64,000 nucleotides of DNA from positions 186,001 to 250,000 of the forward strand of contig WTXD01000006.1 in assembly GCA_022496205.1 (NCBI GenBank), read 5' to 3'. A program made the translations under genes and the position numbers. The stretch is from Gloeopeniophorella convolvens (Eukaryota > Basidiomycota > Agaricomycetes > Russulales). Positions within the stretch are counted from its first letter, which is position 1. The number at the start of each line of letters is the position of its first letter. Of this stretch, positions 23,636 through 35,953 are shown piece after piece. A model generated the notes under the pieces. It was not told the origin of the DNA, made no database searches, and saw nothing but the letters and a program-made list of their open reading frames with translations.

Positions 23636-26600
23636 CTACGCTGCCTGAAGCATTCCAACGAGCGTCGCCGCCTTCTCCTGGGTATCAGATTCGCTCGAGA
23701 ACCTGCCGAACCCAGTCAGACTCGCGGAATGGCAGGGCCACAATGGAACACGGACCATTCTGTTTCTAATAGCAATTCTTCCGCTTCATCCGTATCTTTG
23801 CCAATGTCTCTGCTTTGGAGGAAGAGATAAAGGTATTGCGCAGTCTCCGCTCGGATCTGGACGGATTCAGTGCAAGTCCCGCAACAGCGACTATCCGCTG
23901 ACCGTCGGGTACGGGTGAGTCAAGAACTCCACGAGATGAGGAATGCAGGTATCCGAAACCTGCGGCATGGTCAGAAGGTTCACCACGCTGGAGAGTGCCG
24001 TCAGCAGCAATTGTATGAAAGTAGCGTCTCAGGCGCACGTCTTCATGCATTCTTGGATCCGCTGGACGCTCTTCAGCTTCGACACGCCCCTTGAGGCGAT
24101 CGAGAGCAAGGATTGCACGCTGGAAATCCGTCTTAGATCTCCAGCAACACCAGTTCAGCATGTCCCACCTCTCGACCCCTTCTTCATTATCGCAGAGCTT
24201 CTCCAGAGCGTCCCCCTCCAGCAAGACGTTGAAGGCTTGTAAAACGGGTATAACCTTGGTGTTCAAACTCAAGTTGGCTTTCGCTTGCGCGATCAGATCT
24301 CCGGCGAAGGCTTGCACGCTGTAGCCCCCGCCGCTGCTTGTATCTGCCGGAAGCTTCTTAGCGTATGCAATGAGGCTATTGCGGACATGGCGTTGCTGAT
24401 CGAGATGATTGTCGGCAAGGAAAGGCGCTGATGATGCGTGGTTGCTTACCGTGGTGTCCGTCTTGCTTCCGACGCTGATCAAAAGACCAGCGAGAACTGC
24501 TGGCCTGTATTCTGCTACTTCCAAAAAGTGCACGGCCTTTGGAAATAGCCAAGAACTATTCTGCCAGCCGTGGGGGCCAGACGCCGAGTCATCCTCGGGC
24601 GCATCGCTTTCAACGCGGTCAGAATATAGTTCAAAACGGTGTGTAGGGACCGATGGCACCTCATAAGCAATTCCTCGAAAAGCTTTTTGTCACGAATGCG
24701 CCATGCGTCAGAGTCGCTCACAGAGGGAACGGGGCACTTCAGGAGGCGTAAGAATGCTTCTCCTGCTTGCTGCCTCACGTTATCCAGACGCTCGACTCCT
24801 TGTTTGAGAATGCCCGAAATGGATTTCTGATATAGACTTGCTGGTATATACTCGGCGTACTTGGTATCCGAGTTTGCGAGCGTCAACAGAGTTGAGCAGA
24901 CTGAAGTTAACCCTTGTATGGATGCTGTGCGGACCCACGATCCGACGTCGCCTCGTTCATCAGTAGTATAATCGTCCAGACCGGAAAGCAGTGCTTCTAG
25001 CATGGAGACGACATCATCAACACTCAATCCTTTGGAAAGTCAGAGATACAGGTGTTTCAGTGGGTGTGATGAGACGCACGGTTCGGGAGCTGGGATGAGA
25101 GGCTAGTAATGATGAGTTGAATTGATACCATGCAGTTTCGGCGAGCTTCTACATCAGACATGCGCAATTGCGACTGAAACATCGTGTCAGGACGTTATCA
25201 ACAGTCAAAGATGAGAGCTGATATACAGAGGGTAGAACGGATGCGGCGAGGCACTGAATGGCTTCCGGGAGTGCGTGGGACCGGGAGGCGTAGTCCATCA
25301 CACCCAGGAGATGTGCAAGGCTCTGCTGCATCATAGGCGAGCCTGACCTGAAGTCTTTGATGAACGTGTCATCTTAAACGTTAGCATGTGCCGCAACTCT
25401 TTTTAGGCTTCCACCTATCTTTGTACTACAGCCGCACAGTCCACCAGTCCGCTGATTGCCGACATAGCAGATGCAGCTGCCTCCTGAACGCTGGATTTGC
25501 GATGCTTCAAGCCCATGTCGATGATAGATCGCCAGTGAGGCACCGATGATTGGCCTTCGAGCGAGATTTCCTTGAGGGAAATGCTGCTGGCGATCAGCTG
25601 GCAGGCGGTGGCGGTGACGAGCTCATTCCGAGGTGATTGGATCACGTTCATGGGTATGTCGACTAAGAAAGTGAATATCTGGAAACAGTCAAACTGATTG
25701 CGCCTGCCAAGCTGTGGCCAGGACTGTACATACCTTTTGTCTAAACGTCTCGAGGTCCGCTGACCCCGAAAATGCATCGGAGAGCTGAATAAGGGCCGTC
25801 AGGCCCCCGTGGATGTCGCTGGCATCGGTCATCGAGAGCAGCAGCCGCTGGAACTGATAGATCAGTGCTGCTACTCTCAAACCTTCCTTCAGAACCGTAC
25901 CGCATGTTTAGCACAATCGGGTCCCAAGCGAGGAAGGTCCAGCTCGCACAACTTGCGAAGTGATTGAGCCCCCAGCTGTCTCATCACTGGATCCCAGTGT
26001 CGAAGGATCACATTCAACAAGCGATCGATCAAGAATGATCGATATTCGTCATGTCTATCAGTTCCACATGAGTTTCTTGGGTCTCAATGAGGAGCCGTCG
26101 CTCACTGAGCAACCTGAGGGGCTGCCACCAGGAAGGCATTTCTTCGGACACCCACAGCAAAGAAGTCAATCTTGCCCAAAACGTCGATTCCATGCGGAAA
26201 TATGCCCTATAGAAGGCATCAAGTAAGATTGAGGAAAATGCAAAGTTGCTCGTTCACGAACAGTGCGCCCGACATATTCCTGGTATGCGGCGCTAGCCGC
26301 GCGGCGGACATGCACTTCTCTATCAAAGGCAGACGCTGAGACTAGATTCTTCGCCAAGTCGCCTGAGAATGGCGCTATGGAAGAAGGATCGTATGCCCTC
26401 GGTAGAGACCATAATGCATATGAAGCCGCGTCTCGTACGTTCGAGCCAATGGAGTGCGCTCCTTTGCGAATATCGAAATACAAAGCCTGTACAATGGGGT
26501 CAGGTGAATGAGTCTCGGAAATGTAATTGAATTGCCTTGATCATCCAAGGAATAATATTGCCCAAGGAGTCGTCGGCAATGAGCCCTCTTCTAATGAGCT

Positions 26601-28190
26601 CGGCGCAAGAGAGGCATGCGCCATGCCAGGTACTCTCTGCTATCGCTGGCATGTCATACAAGCTTGCGACTGCTATTGAGTGGATGGTGAATAGATTGGA
26701 TACAGTCTCCGTGACCTGACGAGCGAGATCCGCCGGAAGGCGCTCCGAGATACGCGCGATACCTTTCGCAGCGGACCACCGCACGACAGTATCCTGAGAT
26801 GGACGCATTGAGCGCAAGCCATCAGAGCACTGCCATGCGGGCTTACTCTGTCTTGTAGTGCTTGTAGCAAGTCCTCTAACACCGTCTCGATTTCTTCTGG
26901 AACATCTGCATCCTCTTCATCGTCGGCTGCAGCATGTGCCAGCTCGTCTGCAGCATACAGAACACGTCCTTTTGGATCATATATAAGCGCCGGTTCCATA
27001 CAATGAACCATGTGCGCACACCTTTTCGCACGGAAACGCGAGGCACAGCAGGCAGTAGACGGAGCGCGGTCCGTGAAATAAGCTTAGTCCGTAGCTTGCG
27101 GAGAGATGCATTGGTGCGGAATATCGGGTTGTGTTGCAAAACTTGTGCAGCCTCGAGGAAGCTGGGTGTCAGTGGTAGGAGTATATCCATTGGTCCATTT
27201 TTGAGAATTTCGCAAAGGGTTTGATATACACCCAGACACTAGAACGAAGAACGGTGAACAATGGATAGGTAATAAAGGTAATCTTATACAACCCACCTTG
27301 AAGATGTCGTTCTGCTCTTCAGCAACTGATCGAGCCCAGTCTAGAAACGCCGGGAGCCCCGCCGAGGCATCTCGTCTACGACCCGTCAGACCTGGTGCAA
27401 TGGGCATCACACAAATGTGTGTACCTGACGTAAATACGAGAGAGAAGGACGGCAGCGCTCTCGCGGACTAGGCCCGAAGTCGACAAACTACGCTGCGCAA
27501 GGTCCTCGATAGCAGCAGCGGTCTGGCCTTCTTTCCCATCTTCATCAAATTGGGCGAGATCAAATGGAATCATGCAGATAAGAGAAATCCATAGCAGGGC
27601 AACGTATTGTGCAGACCATAAACTAGAAGAATGTTGGGATTGGTCCAAGATTTGGGCAAACCTCAGAGCTATGGAGAGATCCGCGATCTCATGAGGGAAA
27701 TAACGAACTTTTTGACCGTCAGGACTGCAAAAGGTGAGATGCACACGCAGACTGACTGATTGTCTTATAGCCACGAAACTTGAGATAGTCGTATAGCAAG
27801 TGCGAGACACGAATCAACGGTGCGATGAGCTGTCCTTTGGGTTCGGAGGTTGTGATATCTTCCAAACGAAAACTACCCTCGACAAGACCCTGTGCATACC
27901 ATTTCAATTTTGCAACAACTGGCGTTACTAAATCCTCTAAGAACGGATCCAATAGATAGGCATGTTCCTGGTATTCTGCGAACTGACATGAAATCAGCTC
28001 GGAAGATATGTACGGGTAACTTCACATTTACGATGCCAAACATCCGCCACATAAGATGGGTACGTCTCCTGGCTTCTTCTTCAGAGCCTGGGGGAGCTTC
28101 ACCCAAGGAGAGGATCTCGCTTTGCGAGGCCAAGAAATCGTCATATTTCTCGAACCTCGTACGGGGCTTGATTTCGGTTTCTGGATCCAT
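23636..28190 (-). CDS. TBCD: Tubulin-specific chaperone D (cofactor D, Alp1/Cin1)
   Basis: Cofactor D captures beta-tubulin after CCT folding and acts with cofactors A, C, E and Arl2 to form alpha/beta heterodimers in the cytosol. ATG 28190 starts MDPETEIKPRTRFEKYDDFL. N-terminal exons carry DPFLEDLVTPVVAKLKW, LIAPLIRVSHLLYDYLKFRG, DLSIALRFAQILDQSQHSSS and GLVRESAAVLLSRIYVR; the middle has HEAT-type segments such as DTVVRWSAAKGIARISERLP, GSNVRDAASYALWSLPRAYD and FDREVHVRRAASAAYQEYVG. The C-terminal exons include LDDYTTDERGDVGSWVRTAS, QQAGEAFLRLLKCPVPSVSD and IRAETAQYLYLFLQSRDIGK. Splicing at the last intron (about 23705-23758) gives TEWFSSESDTQEKAATLVGM and the stop at 23636, a normal cofactor D ending; an unspliced reading would stop early at about 23717. 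More than a dozen introns of about 50-60 nt. Roughly 1,100 residues, as in the family. Confidence 0.94.
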
Positions 28191-28572
28191 CCACCCTAGA
28201 TAATGATGCCTTGGAAGAGAGGATCAAAGATGCGCAAGGCGTGTGTGGTGATTGGACATGCGTGGTTGAGCAAACACAAAGAGCCTGGCAAGGTTGACGG
28301 CGAGGCTTTCGATTGATTGGCAAGAAAGTCTCGGGCCGGTCATTCCGGTCGTTAGCACTCGCGCGCGGCTGCGCGCGGCGGGCTGCCACTCCGCCACTTG
28401 GACTCAGCCCGCTATCATTGTGTGCCGACTCCTCTGCTCGTCTTCACTCGACTTTATCTTCACGGCTCAGTAGCCCTGGTACGAAGACATCAAAATCTGA
28501 CCTTTTTTGACGGGGCCATTCATTCGGAACTCGGTACTGTACTCGAATATATTCACCGGACGCGCGAGCCCC
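28191..28572. promoter_or_regulatory. Divergent promoter region of TBCD and BUD22
   Basis: These 382 nt separate the outward-facing ATGs of TBCD (minus) and BUD22 (plus). They include a short GC-rich palindrome-like stretch near 28363-28380 (CGCGCGGCTGCGCGCGGC). No gene seen. Confidence 0.5.
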
Positions 28573-30103
28573 ATGTCTTCAAGCCTGCCCACTCGTGGGG
28601 TCAAACGAAAACGCCCCGATCTACCAGTGGTATGCACTTATTCAGTATTTAATATCGCACATCCACATGCATTTACTACAGGATGAAGATGCAGCGAGGT
28701 TGACAGGGAAACTGGTAGGTCCTCATCCAGCTTCTCGTACTTGCTGTGACCAGACACTTCAGGACAGTTCCACGGGCTGAAGGAAGTCAAGAAGGCAGCG
28801 AAGAAAGCAAAGTCTTTTGAGGCCCAAAAGGTCGTGAAGAGGTTGAAGGCTACTGCGTTCGTGTCTTCCCTTAACAGGCCGCGGCACATACTCATGAGAC
28901 AACAGGAAGCCTACGGGTCGAAATGAGCAACCTAAGGCGGTACTGGAAGCGGAGCTAGAAGCGCTTAAGGTATGGGTGCAGGACCTACGACGGGCGCGTT
29001 CCTCACAGGGTTACAGGCCATAGATCACGAAGCAATTGGCGCGTTTTCCTTGAAAAACAAACTTAAGAAAGACAAGGTTTTGTCGAGCGATCCTTCTGTC
29101 AAATCAGCCATCTTGGAGGTGTTCTCGTCTGGCTCTTTGTCGGCGTCGGAAAGCCCATCTTCCAAGTTGGAGAGTCGGTTGCTCAGCTCCAAGGTGTTAT
29201 CGGGAGAGGTAAACGCCGTCATCTTATCGTTGCGTTCCATCTTGCGATCCAAGGACGGTGATGGTGATGATGGCGAAAGCACTGAGGGCATCGAGGTGCT
29301 TGAGCCCTCGGCACCAAAACCAAAATACTCAAATCAGGCTAAGCGGGACCCTACTCCAGTTGGATCTGAGGACGACAACGAGCATTCTCCCGTCATCGAA
29401 GACCTCTCGGGAAAGCACTATGCTCAGTTTCATAGCTCCACTGATGAGGGATTGGAGAACTCAAACACAAGCGATTCGGAAATTGACTCTGACAATGACG
29501 AATCAGACAGTGGTGACCAAACCACAAGTCGAGCAAGCCGATCCACGCTGCCTGGGACTAGCGCGTCGCAGGACACGGGGGTCGAGTCGACTTTCCTTCC
29601 GACACTTTCACATGGTTTCATTCCAGGCGACTCTGACACCGATTGGAGCGATGGGGAAGCGAAGGTAGCAGATGGCACTCGTAAAAATCGAAGAGGCCAA
29701 CGGGCGAGAAGGGCGTGAGTACGATTGGGTTTGAGGCTCTACAAGTTCAGGCTAACTGGCATTTAGCATATGGGAGAAGAAATACGGCAAAAATGCGAAG
29801 CATCTCAAGAAGCAGGAGGAGGATGAATCAAGGGCGCTGAGCGATCGACGGAACTTCAAGAAGCCTGTCCAAGGGCCAAAACACGAATATCGTCCCCAAG
29901 CAAATGCCTTCGCTAAACAGCGATCCCAAGTCGGTAACACCTCCGACGTCACAGGAAAGCGCCCACTACACCAGGAGCCAAAGTCCAAGGGTACCAATGA
30001 TCGCCCGCTACATCCTTCCTGGATAGCCAAAATACGCTTGAAGGAAAAGACGAGCGCAGCCATCGTACCCTCAGAGGGCAAGCGAATTAAATTCGACGAA
30101 TAG
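28573..30103 (+). CDS. BUD22: BUD22-family rRNA-processing protein
   Basis: Bud22/SRFBP1 proteins act in the nucleolus in 40S subunit biogenesis. The model starts at ATG 28573 (MSSSLPTRGVKRKRPDLPV) and uses introns at about 28630-28679, 28714-28767, 28857-28905 and 28971-29018. These join DEDAARLTGKL, HGLKEVKKAAKKAKSFEAQK, VVKRLKATAKPTGRNEQPK and VLEAELEALK to AIDHEAIGAFSLKNKLKKDK. A long acidic Ser/Asp-rich middle follows (SDSEIDSDNDESDSGD). The last exons hold the family signature: NRRGQRARRAIWEKKYGKNA, KHLKKQEEDESRA, and the C-terminus LHPSWIAKIRLKEKTSAAIV followed by PSEGKRIKFDE. The final intron is at 29716-29766. Both signature blocks sit at the expected ends, so identification is strong. 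It shares a promoter region with TBCD. Confidence 0.92.
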
Positions 30104-31220
30104 CTGTACGTCTGGTAGCGCCAGGATCTTGTAGAACCCGCTAAACTCCGTTGCAGCATACTTATGCTGCTGCTTGTGTCGATCGCTGGTCACAATCACA
30201 GTCTATGCGGACCGCTCGTCTTTAATATTTATCTCGCGATGCTTTGCTTTCGGTCTTCCTCGCAGATCGCATCGCTCGACGAGTTGTATGCGTGTCTAAC
30301 TGAGACACACAGCGGTGCCTCAGGCGAGTGAACGAAGACTTTATCCTATGCTCGTAGTAAGTAATCATGTCATGATATCCCTGGCGCCCGACCCGGACCG
30401 CCCGGCCCCCCCATCGTCCACGATCTTTCAAAAATCCAACTAATCCAAGTGCCGTTCCGTCTCGGTACTTCCTGTAATCCCACTCTGATGATGGCCCCTG
30501 ATGGCCCTGGGCCCTGGTCGGTTCCGACGCCCTCCATGTGTATGCGACAGGTGTAATAACTGGTGGTGACTTATTCTGGAATGGACTACGTGCTGATATC
30601 TGCCCATGCACAGTCTTTTGACGAGCGGTCGACCTTCACCTGCCAGAGACTATAATTGCAGCCTCGGGCTTGTCCCCAAACGACCCATGTCGTCGGTGCA
30701 ATGCAAACCCGGCCGCCCACGTGCGAACATACAATGGATCAATGATTGCCTTTTGGTGGGGTGCGGGGCCCAGCGGGGCCCCATAAGACCGCATCAGTCA
30801 AAGAAGAACACCGAGCCCGCTTGCTGACCTTACAGAGTGGTCATGCCTGCCCGACGCAAGACAATGCCGTTTCGCTGTCTCAGGCCGTCAGACGGCGGGG
30901 ATTGGCCGCCGTGGAAGGTTCTACTCTGCCAAGCCACTCCACCGCAAGAAGCCCGGCAATGCTTCGCGCACCTGGATTTTCAACGCTCGCCTACAGGTGG
31001 AGGCGTGCAAAGCCCTAAGCGCGCGGGCCGGCAATCCATGGAACCCGGCCCGCCGAATCTCGTCAGAGCTATTCTCCCAGCAGGACGCTTCCTGGCAAGT
31101 ACAGGTGACATGCAGATTCACGTACGAGCTTTCCGGTATAAAGTGGCCATAATTCAATGCAAGAAGGTTTTGTTATCGTGGACTTCTTCTCCCTCGTCTG
31201 TCGTCGCCCTTTATCTTAGC
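30104..31220. other. Intergenic region, promoter of the sugar porter
   Basis: About 1.1 kb with no supported gene. The minus-strand frame 30222-30611 (129 codons) and plus-strand frame 30837-31412 resemble nothing and the latter overlaps the transporter start out of frame. The right half carries GC-rich boxes described separately. Confidence 0.5.
30756..30900 (+). promoter_or_regulatory. Possible CreA/Mig1 carbon-repression sites upstream of the sugar porter
   Basis: Four matches to the CreA/Mig1 consensus SYGGRG lie 320-465 nt before the transporter ATG: GTGGGG at 30756-30761, GCGGGG at 30763-30768, GCGGGG at 30773-30778 and GCGGGG at 30895-30900. Three sit within 23 nt. The consensus is short and the region GC-rich, so chance matches are possible. 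Confidence 0.35.
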
Positions 31221-33575
31221 ATGTCCGACATCGACCGCAAGTCCATCGAGAAGACTGAGGGATCAGACGTGGCTCACGTGGCTCACGTTCAGTATGCCGA
31301 GAGGAAGGCCATGACGCCACTTGAGAAGCAAGCAGCTCTCAATGAAGCTCTTGCAGTTGACCCCGGTGTCGAGGCGGGCTCGTGGAGGGCAATCCAGGTT
31401 CGTCATAAATGATCTGTGACTTGCGTGTTTCATGCAGCTCATAGTAATAGCTCTATCTTATCGTCCTCTGTGCATGCTGCTGCTCAGGTGATAGTGGTTT
31501 CGATGGAACCGTGCGCAGCTTTCTCAATTCTACACTGAAGGGCTGCCTATAGGTTCTTCAGGTAATGGGTGGTGTCAACTCCATGAAGCAATACCAGAAC
31601 TACTTCGGCATGTCGAGTGCGGGTGCGAGCACTGGGTATGCATTTCGCTCATGACAGAGGGTCTCGTCATTGATTCCTTCGTGAAGCATCGTTTTTGGTA
31701 TCTACACTGTGTGAGCATCTTATGCGTCATGCTGTGTGCCTTCGCTGACTATATTTTCAGTGGTTCGCTGGTGTAAGTTTCTTTGATAAGAGTAAGCCGA
31801 TCACGCGACTTACTGTTCTTAATGTGTAGCGGGGCTGTCCCTGCTTGTAAGTCCCTGCAGCCCAATGGCGAGCCCAGATACTCATCTCGTCATCCAGCCT
31901 ACCTCCCTGATAAGTTCGGGCGTCGCTTTTCCATGTGGTTCGGAAACGCTATTTTGATGTATGTGCTAGCGTCTTCGGTAACGAGAAGGTATCTTACCTG
32001 TCGACTTAGCATCGGTGCTGTCATCACGGGGACGGCCACAAGGAGGAACACGTTCATCGGAGGTCGATTCTTGACAGGTGTTGGATCTGCAACCGCCGGA
32101 GCCTCTGCCAAGTCATACCTTGCGGAGCTCACACCCCCTCACCGGCGTGGACTTTGCTTGGGATTGCTTAACTCTTTGTACGTCATCTCAGATATACACA
32201 CGTGTCGCATTGTATCTGACGGAATGTTCAGCTACTACATCGGTCAGATGACTGCTACTGGAATGATGGTGGCAACCGGGAAGTACTCGAATAACTGGTC
32301 TTGGCGTCTGCCCCTCTTCGTCCAGGTAATGCATTTCTTAGATTTCACTCACGATTTGCTTCTCATCGAATTACCCTCGCAGATCGGGCCGGCGGCCCTC
32401 AATGTCATCTTCGTGTACCTGTGCCCCGAGTCGTGAGTCTTGGAGATCAATTGCCCATCTCTATGGATACGGCTGACGATCAAATTCCAAAGGCCTCGCT
32501 GGCTGTACACCAAGGGACAGAGCAAGCGAGCCCGCGCCATCTTAGCCAGCTTGCACTCACGAACGGGCGATATCAACTCCCCTCTGATCAACCTGGAGAT
32601 GAATGAGATTGAGGAGACCATTCACCTGGGTGGCAGCGACAGTGAGTCAATCATTCCCCGTAACGTGCAAAAACGGTGTTTGATAAGCTCGCAGAGCGCT
32701 GGTGGGACTTCAGGCCCTTGTTCCGCACGCGCGCAGATCGCTACCGAGCGGGAATGGTTATCCTCATTGGATCTTTCGGTCAACTGTCTGGCAACGGTCT
32801 CATCACATACTTCCTCCCTGTCCTCCTCAAAAATGCTGGCATAACGTCGCAGAACAGGCAGCTCACGTTGAATTTCGTGAACTCGGTCACTTCGTTCATC
32901 GGAGCTTTGACGGTTAGTGGGACACCGTAGCCTATCTAATGTAGGACTCACCAGGCTCACCCCGCGCACTCACAGGGTTCTGCGTCAGTAGACCACATTG
33001 GTCGTCGCAAGCTCCTTCTGTTCTCTACGGGCTCCCTTGTGGTCATCCTTGCCATCGTCACTGGACTCCTCAGCGATACCGGAAGTGCAGCCCGCTCTAA
33101 CGCTGGGATCTCATTTATCTACTTGTTTATGGTCGTCTTCTCATTCGGCTGGACTCCCATGTTCGTCAGATACCCATATCGTATTTTCTCGCCACTTACG
33201 GATTTTTCAGGCAAGCGCTCTACGGCGCCGAAGTATTGAGCTACGAGGCGCGTGCTAAGGGTCTTGCCTTCCTCAATATCGTCGCCCAGGCCTCCTCGTG
33301 CATCAACACCTTCGCGCTCCCTGTTGCCCTCCAGCGCATCACGTGGAAAGGTCCGTCTGGGTACTATGAAGGGATTAACCCTGCTAATGTTGTATCCAGT
33401 CTATCTCATTTTCCTCGTGTGGGACGCTTTCGAGTTCCTGATCATCTACTTCTTCGTCGTCGAGACCAGGGGTCTTACTCTTGAGCAGATTGAGGAAGTG
33501 TTTGAGCAGCCTAACCCGAGGAAGTATTCTACGGAAAATCACTTTAAGTTCCAGACCGGCGCTCCGCCGGCGTAA
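31221..33575 (+). CDS. MFS sugar porter (lactose/hexose permease type)
   Basis: A 12-helix plasma-membrane sugar/H+ symporter of the major facilitator superfamily. Starts ATG 31221 (MSDIDRKSIEKTEGSDVAHV). At least ten introns; the first runs from about 31399 to 31452 and joins RAIQ to LYLIVLCACCCSGDSGFDGT. Signatures are MGGVNSMKQYQNYFGMSSAG, GAVPASYLPDKFGRRFSMWF (the loop 2-3 motif), GGRFLTGVGSATAGASAKSY, TPPHRRGLCLGLLNS, PESPRWLYTKGQSKRARAIL, the second-half motif VDHIGRRKLLLFSTGSL and VETRGLTLEQIEEVFEQPNP near the end. PESPRWLY and VETRGLTLE are sugar-porter signatures. The closest match is to the fungal lactose-permease-like group; the actual substrate cannot be read from sequence. The stop is at 33573-33575, about 250 nt before the NudC-domain gene. 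Confidence 0.94.
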
Positions 33576-33821
33576 CGAGGGATCTTGGTTATAATGTTTT
33601 GACTGTGTTTACAACCACCATGTATTATGCAGCTTACGGTTGTATAAGATCTTTCAATGTCATCTCTCCATCTTGCCCATACCTGGAGCTGTGGTTATCT
33701 GCGACGGTGCGCTTGGGTGAGCTGAATTGACCAGCCCATTGCAGGGGCCGGCGGCACCTGCGCCCAACCTGCGCCGCCCGCTCGAGCTCGCCGGCCCGTG
33801 GTGCACGACACAGGCTTGACC

Positions 33822-35725
33822 ATGTTCACGCACCATCCAGATCGCTCTCTCCTCAACCCAAAGTTTGATGGCTACAAACTCGATCCTATATCTACAAAGG
33901 ATACAGTCACTAATCACGCCCTCCAGTTCAAAGCTACGCAAGCAACCGTCTCTGGGCGACACCTCTTCTCATTCCAGGAAGCCCAAAGTCGGATCCGACA
34001 CAATCACATCAGCGTGAGCCCTGGTGGCGAGCAAGCCGTATATATCGATGCAAACCTCCATGTGGTCCTCGTTCGATTAGAACATGTGAGAACTCTATCC
34101 ACGCGTCTCCGCAGAAATCGATTCACTTGCTGGAACAGGATACAATTCGTCCATCCTTCAGTGTAGTCTACGAGCTACCTGCGCTCCTCCAAACACCAGC
34201 CTCCGAAGCGTATCAGAGAGAGTACCCATCGTCTGCGTTCCTTGACGGCCACACCCTCGTATGTGCCGATGGCCATGGCACTCTCTACGTGCTAAGCCTT
34301 CCCTCAACGGGTTCGGCGAATCTTCTGGGGTCTTACGCGCTGCCAAGCACGCTGCGACCCACTTTGTCGTCCCCCATTCCTTTCCGGTTGCACGGCGCAT
34401 GGTCGCGAGACGCCCAAGCTATCGCCATCTTATCCTTCAAGCACTTTAAAGAAGCCGCTCCGGGAGCATTGCCTAGCCAAAAAGTTCCTCCTGCCGAGTT
34501 CGACATCACCGCGGTTCGGGTGCCGCTCCACCCTGCCAACGACCCCAGCTCAATTTCAGCCCTGGACCTTGCTTGGCACCGCAGGGGCTCAAATGTTCCC
34601 CTTTACGTCGCCTACGAAAAACTTCGCAGCGTCTTCGTCCTCGTAGGCGGCGCACCGTATCAGCCAATCGGACAGCCAGCGATCGCTCGCCCTGAGCCTT
34701 CGCCAGACGAGTTAGCGCCCATACCCCGCGCGGACGAGGCGCTCCCCGCGGAGCCACCCAGACCGCCGCCCTACGCGTGGACGCAGGACACGGAGGAAAT
34801 CACGATCGCCCTGCCGTTTCCCTCAGGCACGCGCAAGACCGACATTACAGTGCTCTTCTCGCCGCAGACGCTGACCGTACTCGTGGAGGGTCACGACGCG
34901 CCGCGGTACGCGGCCGCGCCTCTCTGGGGCGGCATCGCGCCCGCGGCGAGCTTCTGGACGTGGGACGCGCACGGCGCGCACGCATACGGCGTGCTCACCC
35001 TGCACCTCGAGAAGCAGCACGCGGGCACGCGCTGGCCGCACGTGTTTGACGCGCGTGGGGCCCAGACCGAGGTCGCGGAGACGCTCGACCCGTCAGAGCT
35101 GTACGCGATCCGCGAGAGCCTGGAGAAGTACACTGCGGCGCTGCAGGAGGGCGGCGGCGCACGCCCGAGCCTCGCGGATGGCGAGGCCGACGAGGAGGTC
35201 GACGCAACGGTCGGCGCGGAGGCATGCGTTACGTGGGTCGGCGTGGACGGCACGGAACCGGCGTGGGCACGCGAAGACCACGATGTACCGTTCACCGTGC
35301 TCGCCACACCCCTTCCCGGGATTGGCGCGGAGGATGTTTCAGTCGTGGTCAAGCACACCATTGATGGGCTCGTGTTCAAGCTGACCGGCGCGGACGCGGC
35401 GAACGGGCTGCCCGTGTGGACGCATGAGTCAACTTACTCCGCACTGGCCTTCGTGCTGGCGTCGAAGCGGGACACCCGCTTCACGTACTACGTTCCTTCG
35501 AAGGGCGTGCTGGCATTCGAAGGCGGGGGTCTGGAATACGGTGGAAACCTGTACATCTACCGCGACGCTAAGCCGAAGAACAACTGGGCGAAGCAAGCGA
35601 TTCTAAAATTGGTGAGCGGTATGTCGGGCTCGCTGCTGGGAGTGGGGGCAGTGAGCGTTGGGACACAAACAGTCCTATTGTGTTTATGCGAGAACGAGCT
35701 GGTCGTCCTGCGGGGTGTCATATAA
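33822..35725 (+). CDS. NudC domain-containing protein 1-like (CS domain)
   Basis: NUDCD1-type proteins carry a central CS/NudC domain, the fold used by p23 and NudC to bind Hsp90 or beta-propeller clients. ATG 33822 gives MFTHHPDRSLLNPKFDGYKL; one intron (34086-34114) joins VLVRLEH to KSIHLLEQDTIRPSFSVVYE. The N-terminal part has beta-rich segments such as FLDGHTLVCADGHGTLYVLS. The CS domain begins at YAWTQDTEEITIALPFPSGT, continues DITVLFSPQTLTVLVEG, LWGGIAPAASFWTWDAHGA and ends VLTLHLEKQHAGTRWPHVFD. The C-terminal half contains DPSELYAIRESLEKYTAALQ, STYSALAFVLASKRDTRFTY and ends LLCLCENELVVLRGVI. GC content jumps in the second exon around the CS domain. Roughly 625 residues. The family in human cells is cytosolic/nuclear and linked to cullin-RING and NudC clients; a fungal role is not established. 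Confidence 0.88.
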
Positions 35726-35953
35726 AGGCAGGATGATGAAGAGCGGATAAGAGACAGTCGCAAAGTATTTCAGTAATGTAATACAGTGGTATGCCAGAGA
35801 GTAATCGAAACAGAGATTGAGCAGCGACCCGTGGTGAACAGAGATATAAAAACATGTACGCGTACCACATACAAGAAATCATTACGAAGACACATACGTA
35901 GTTGTGCGTGCTGAAGGTAAAAGGGCCAATACACAACACCCAAACCGAACGAA

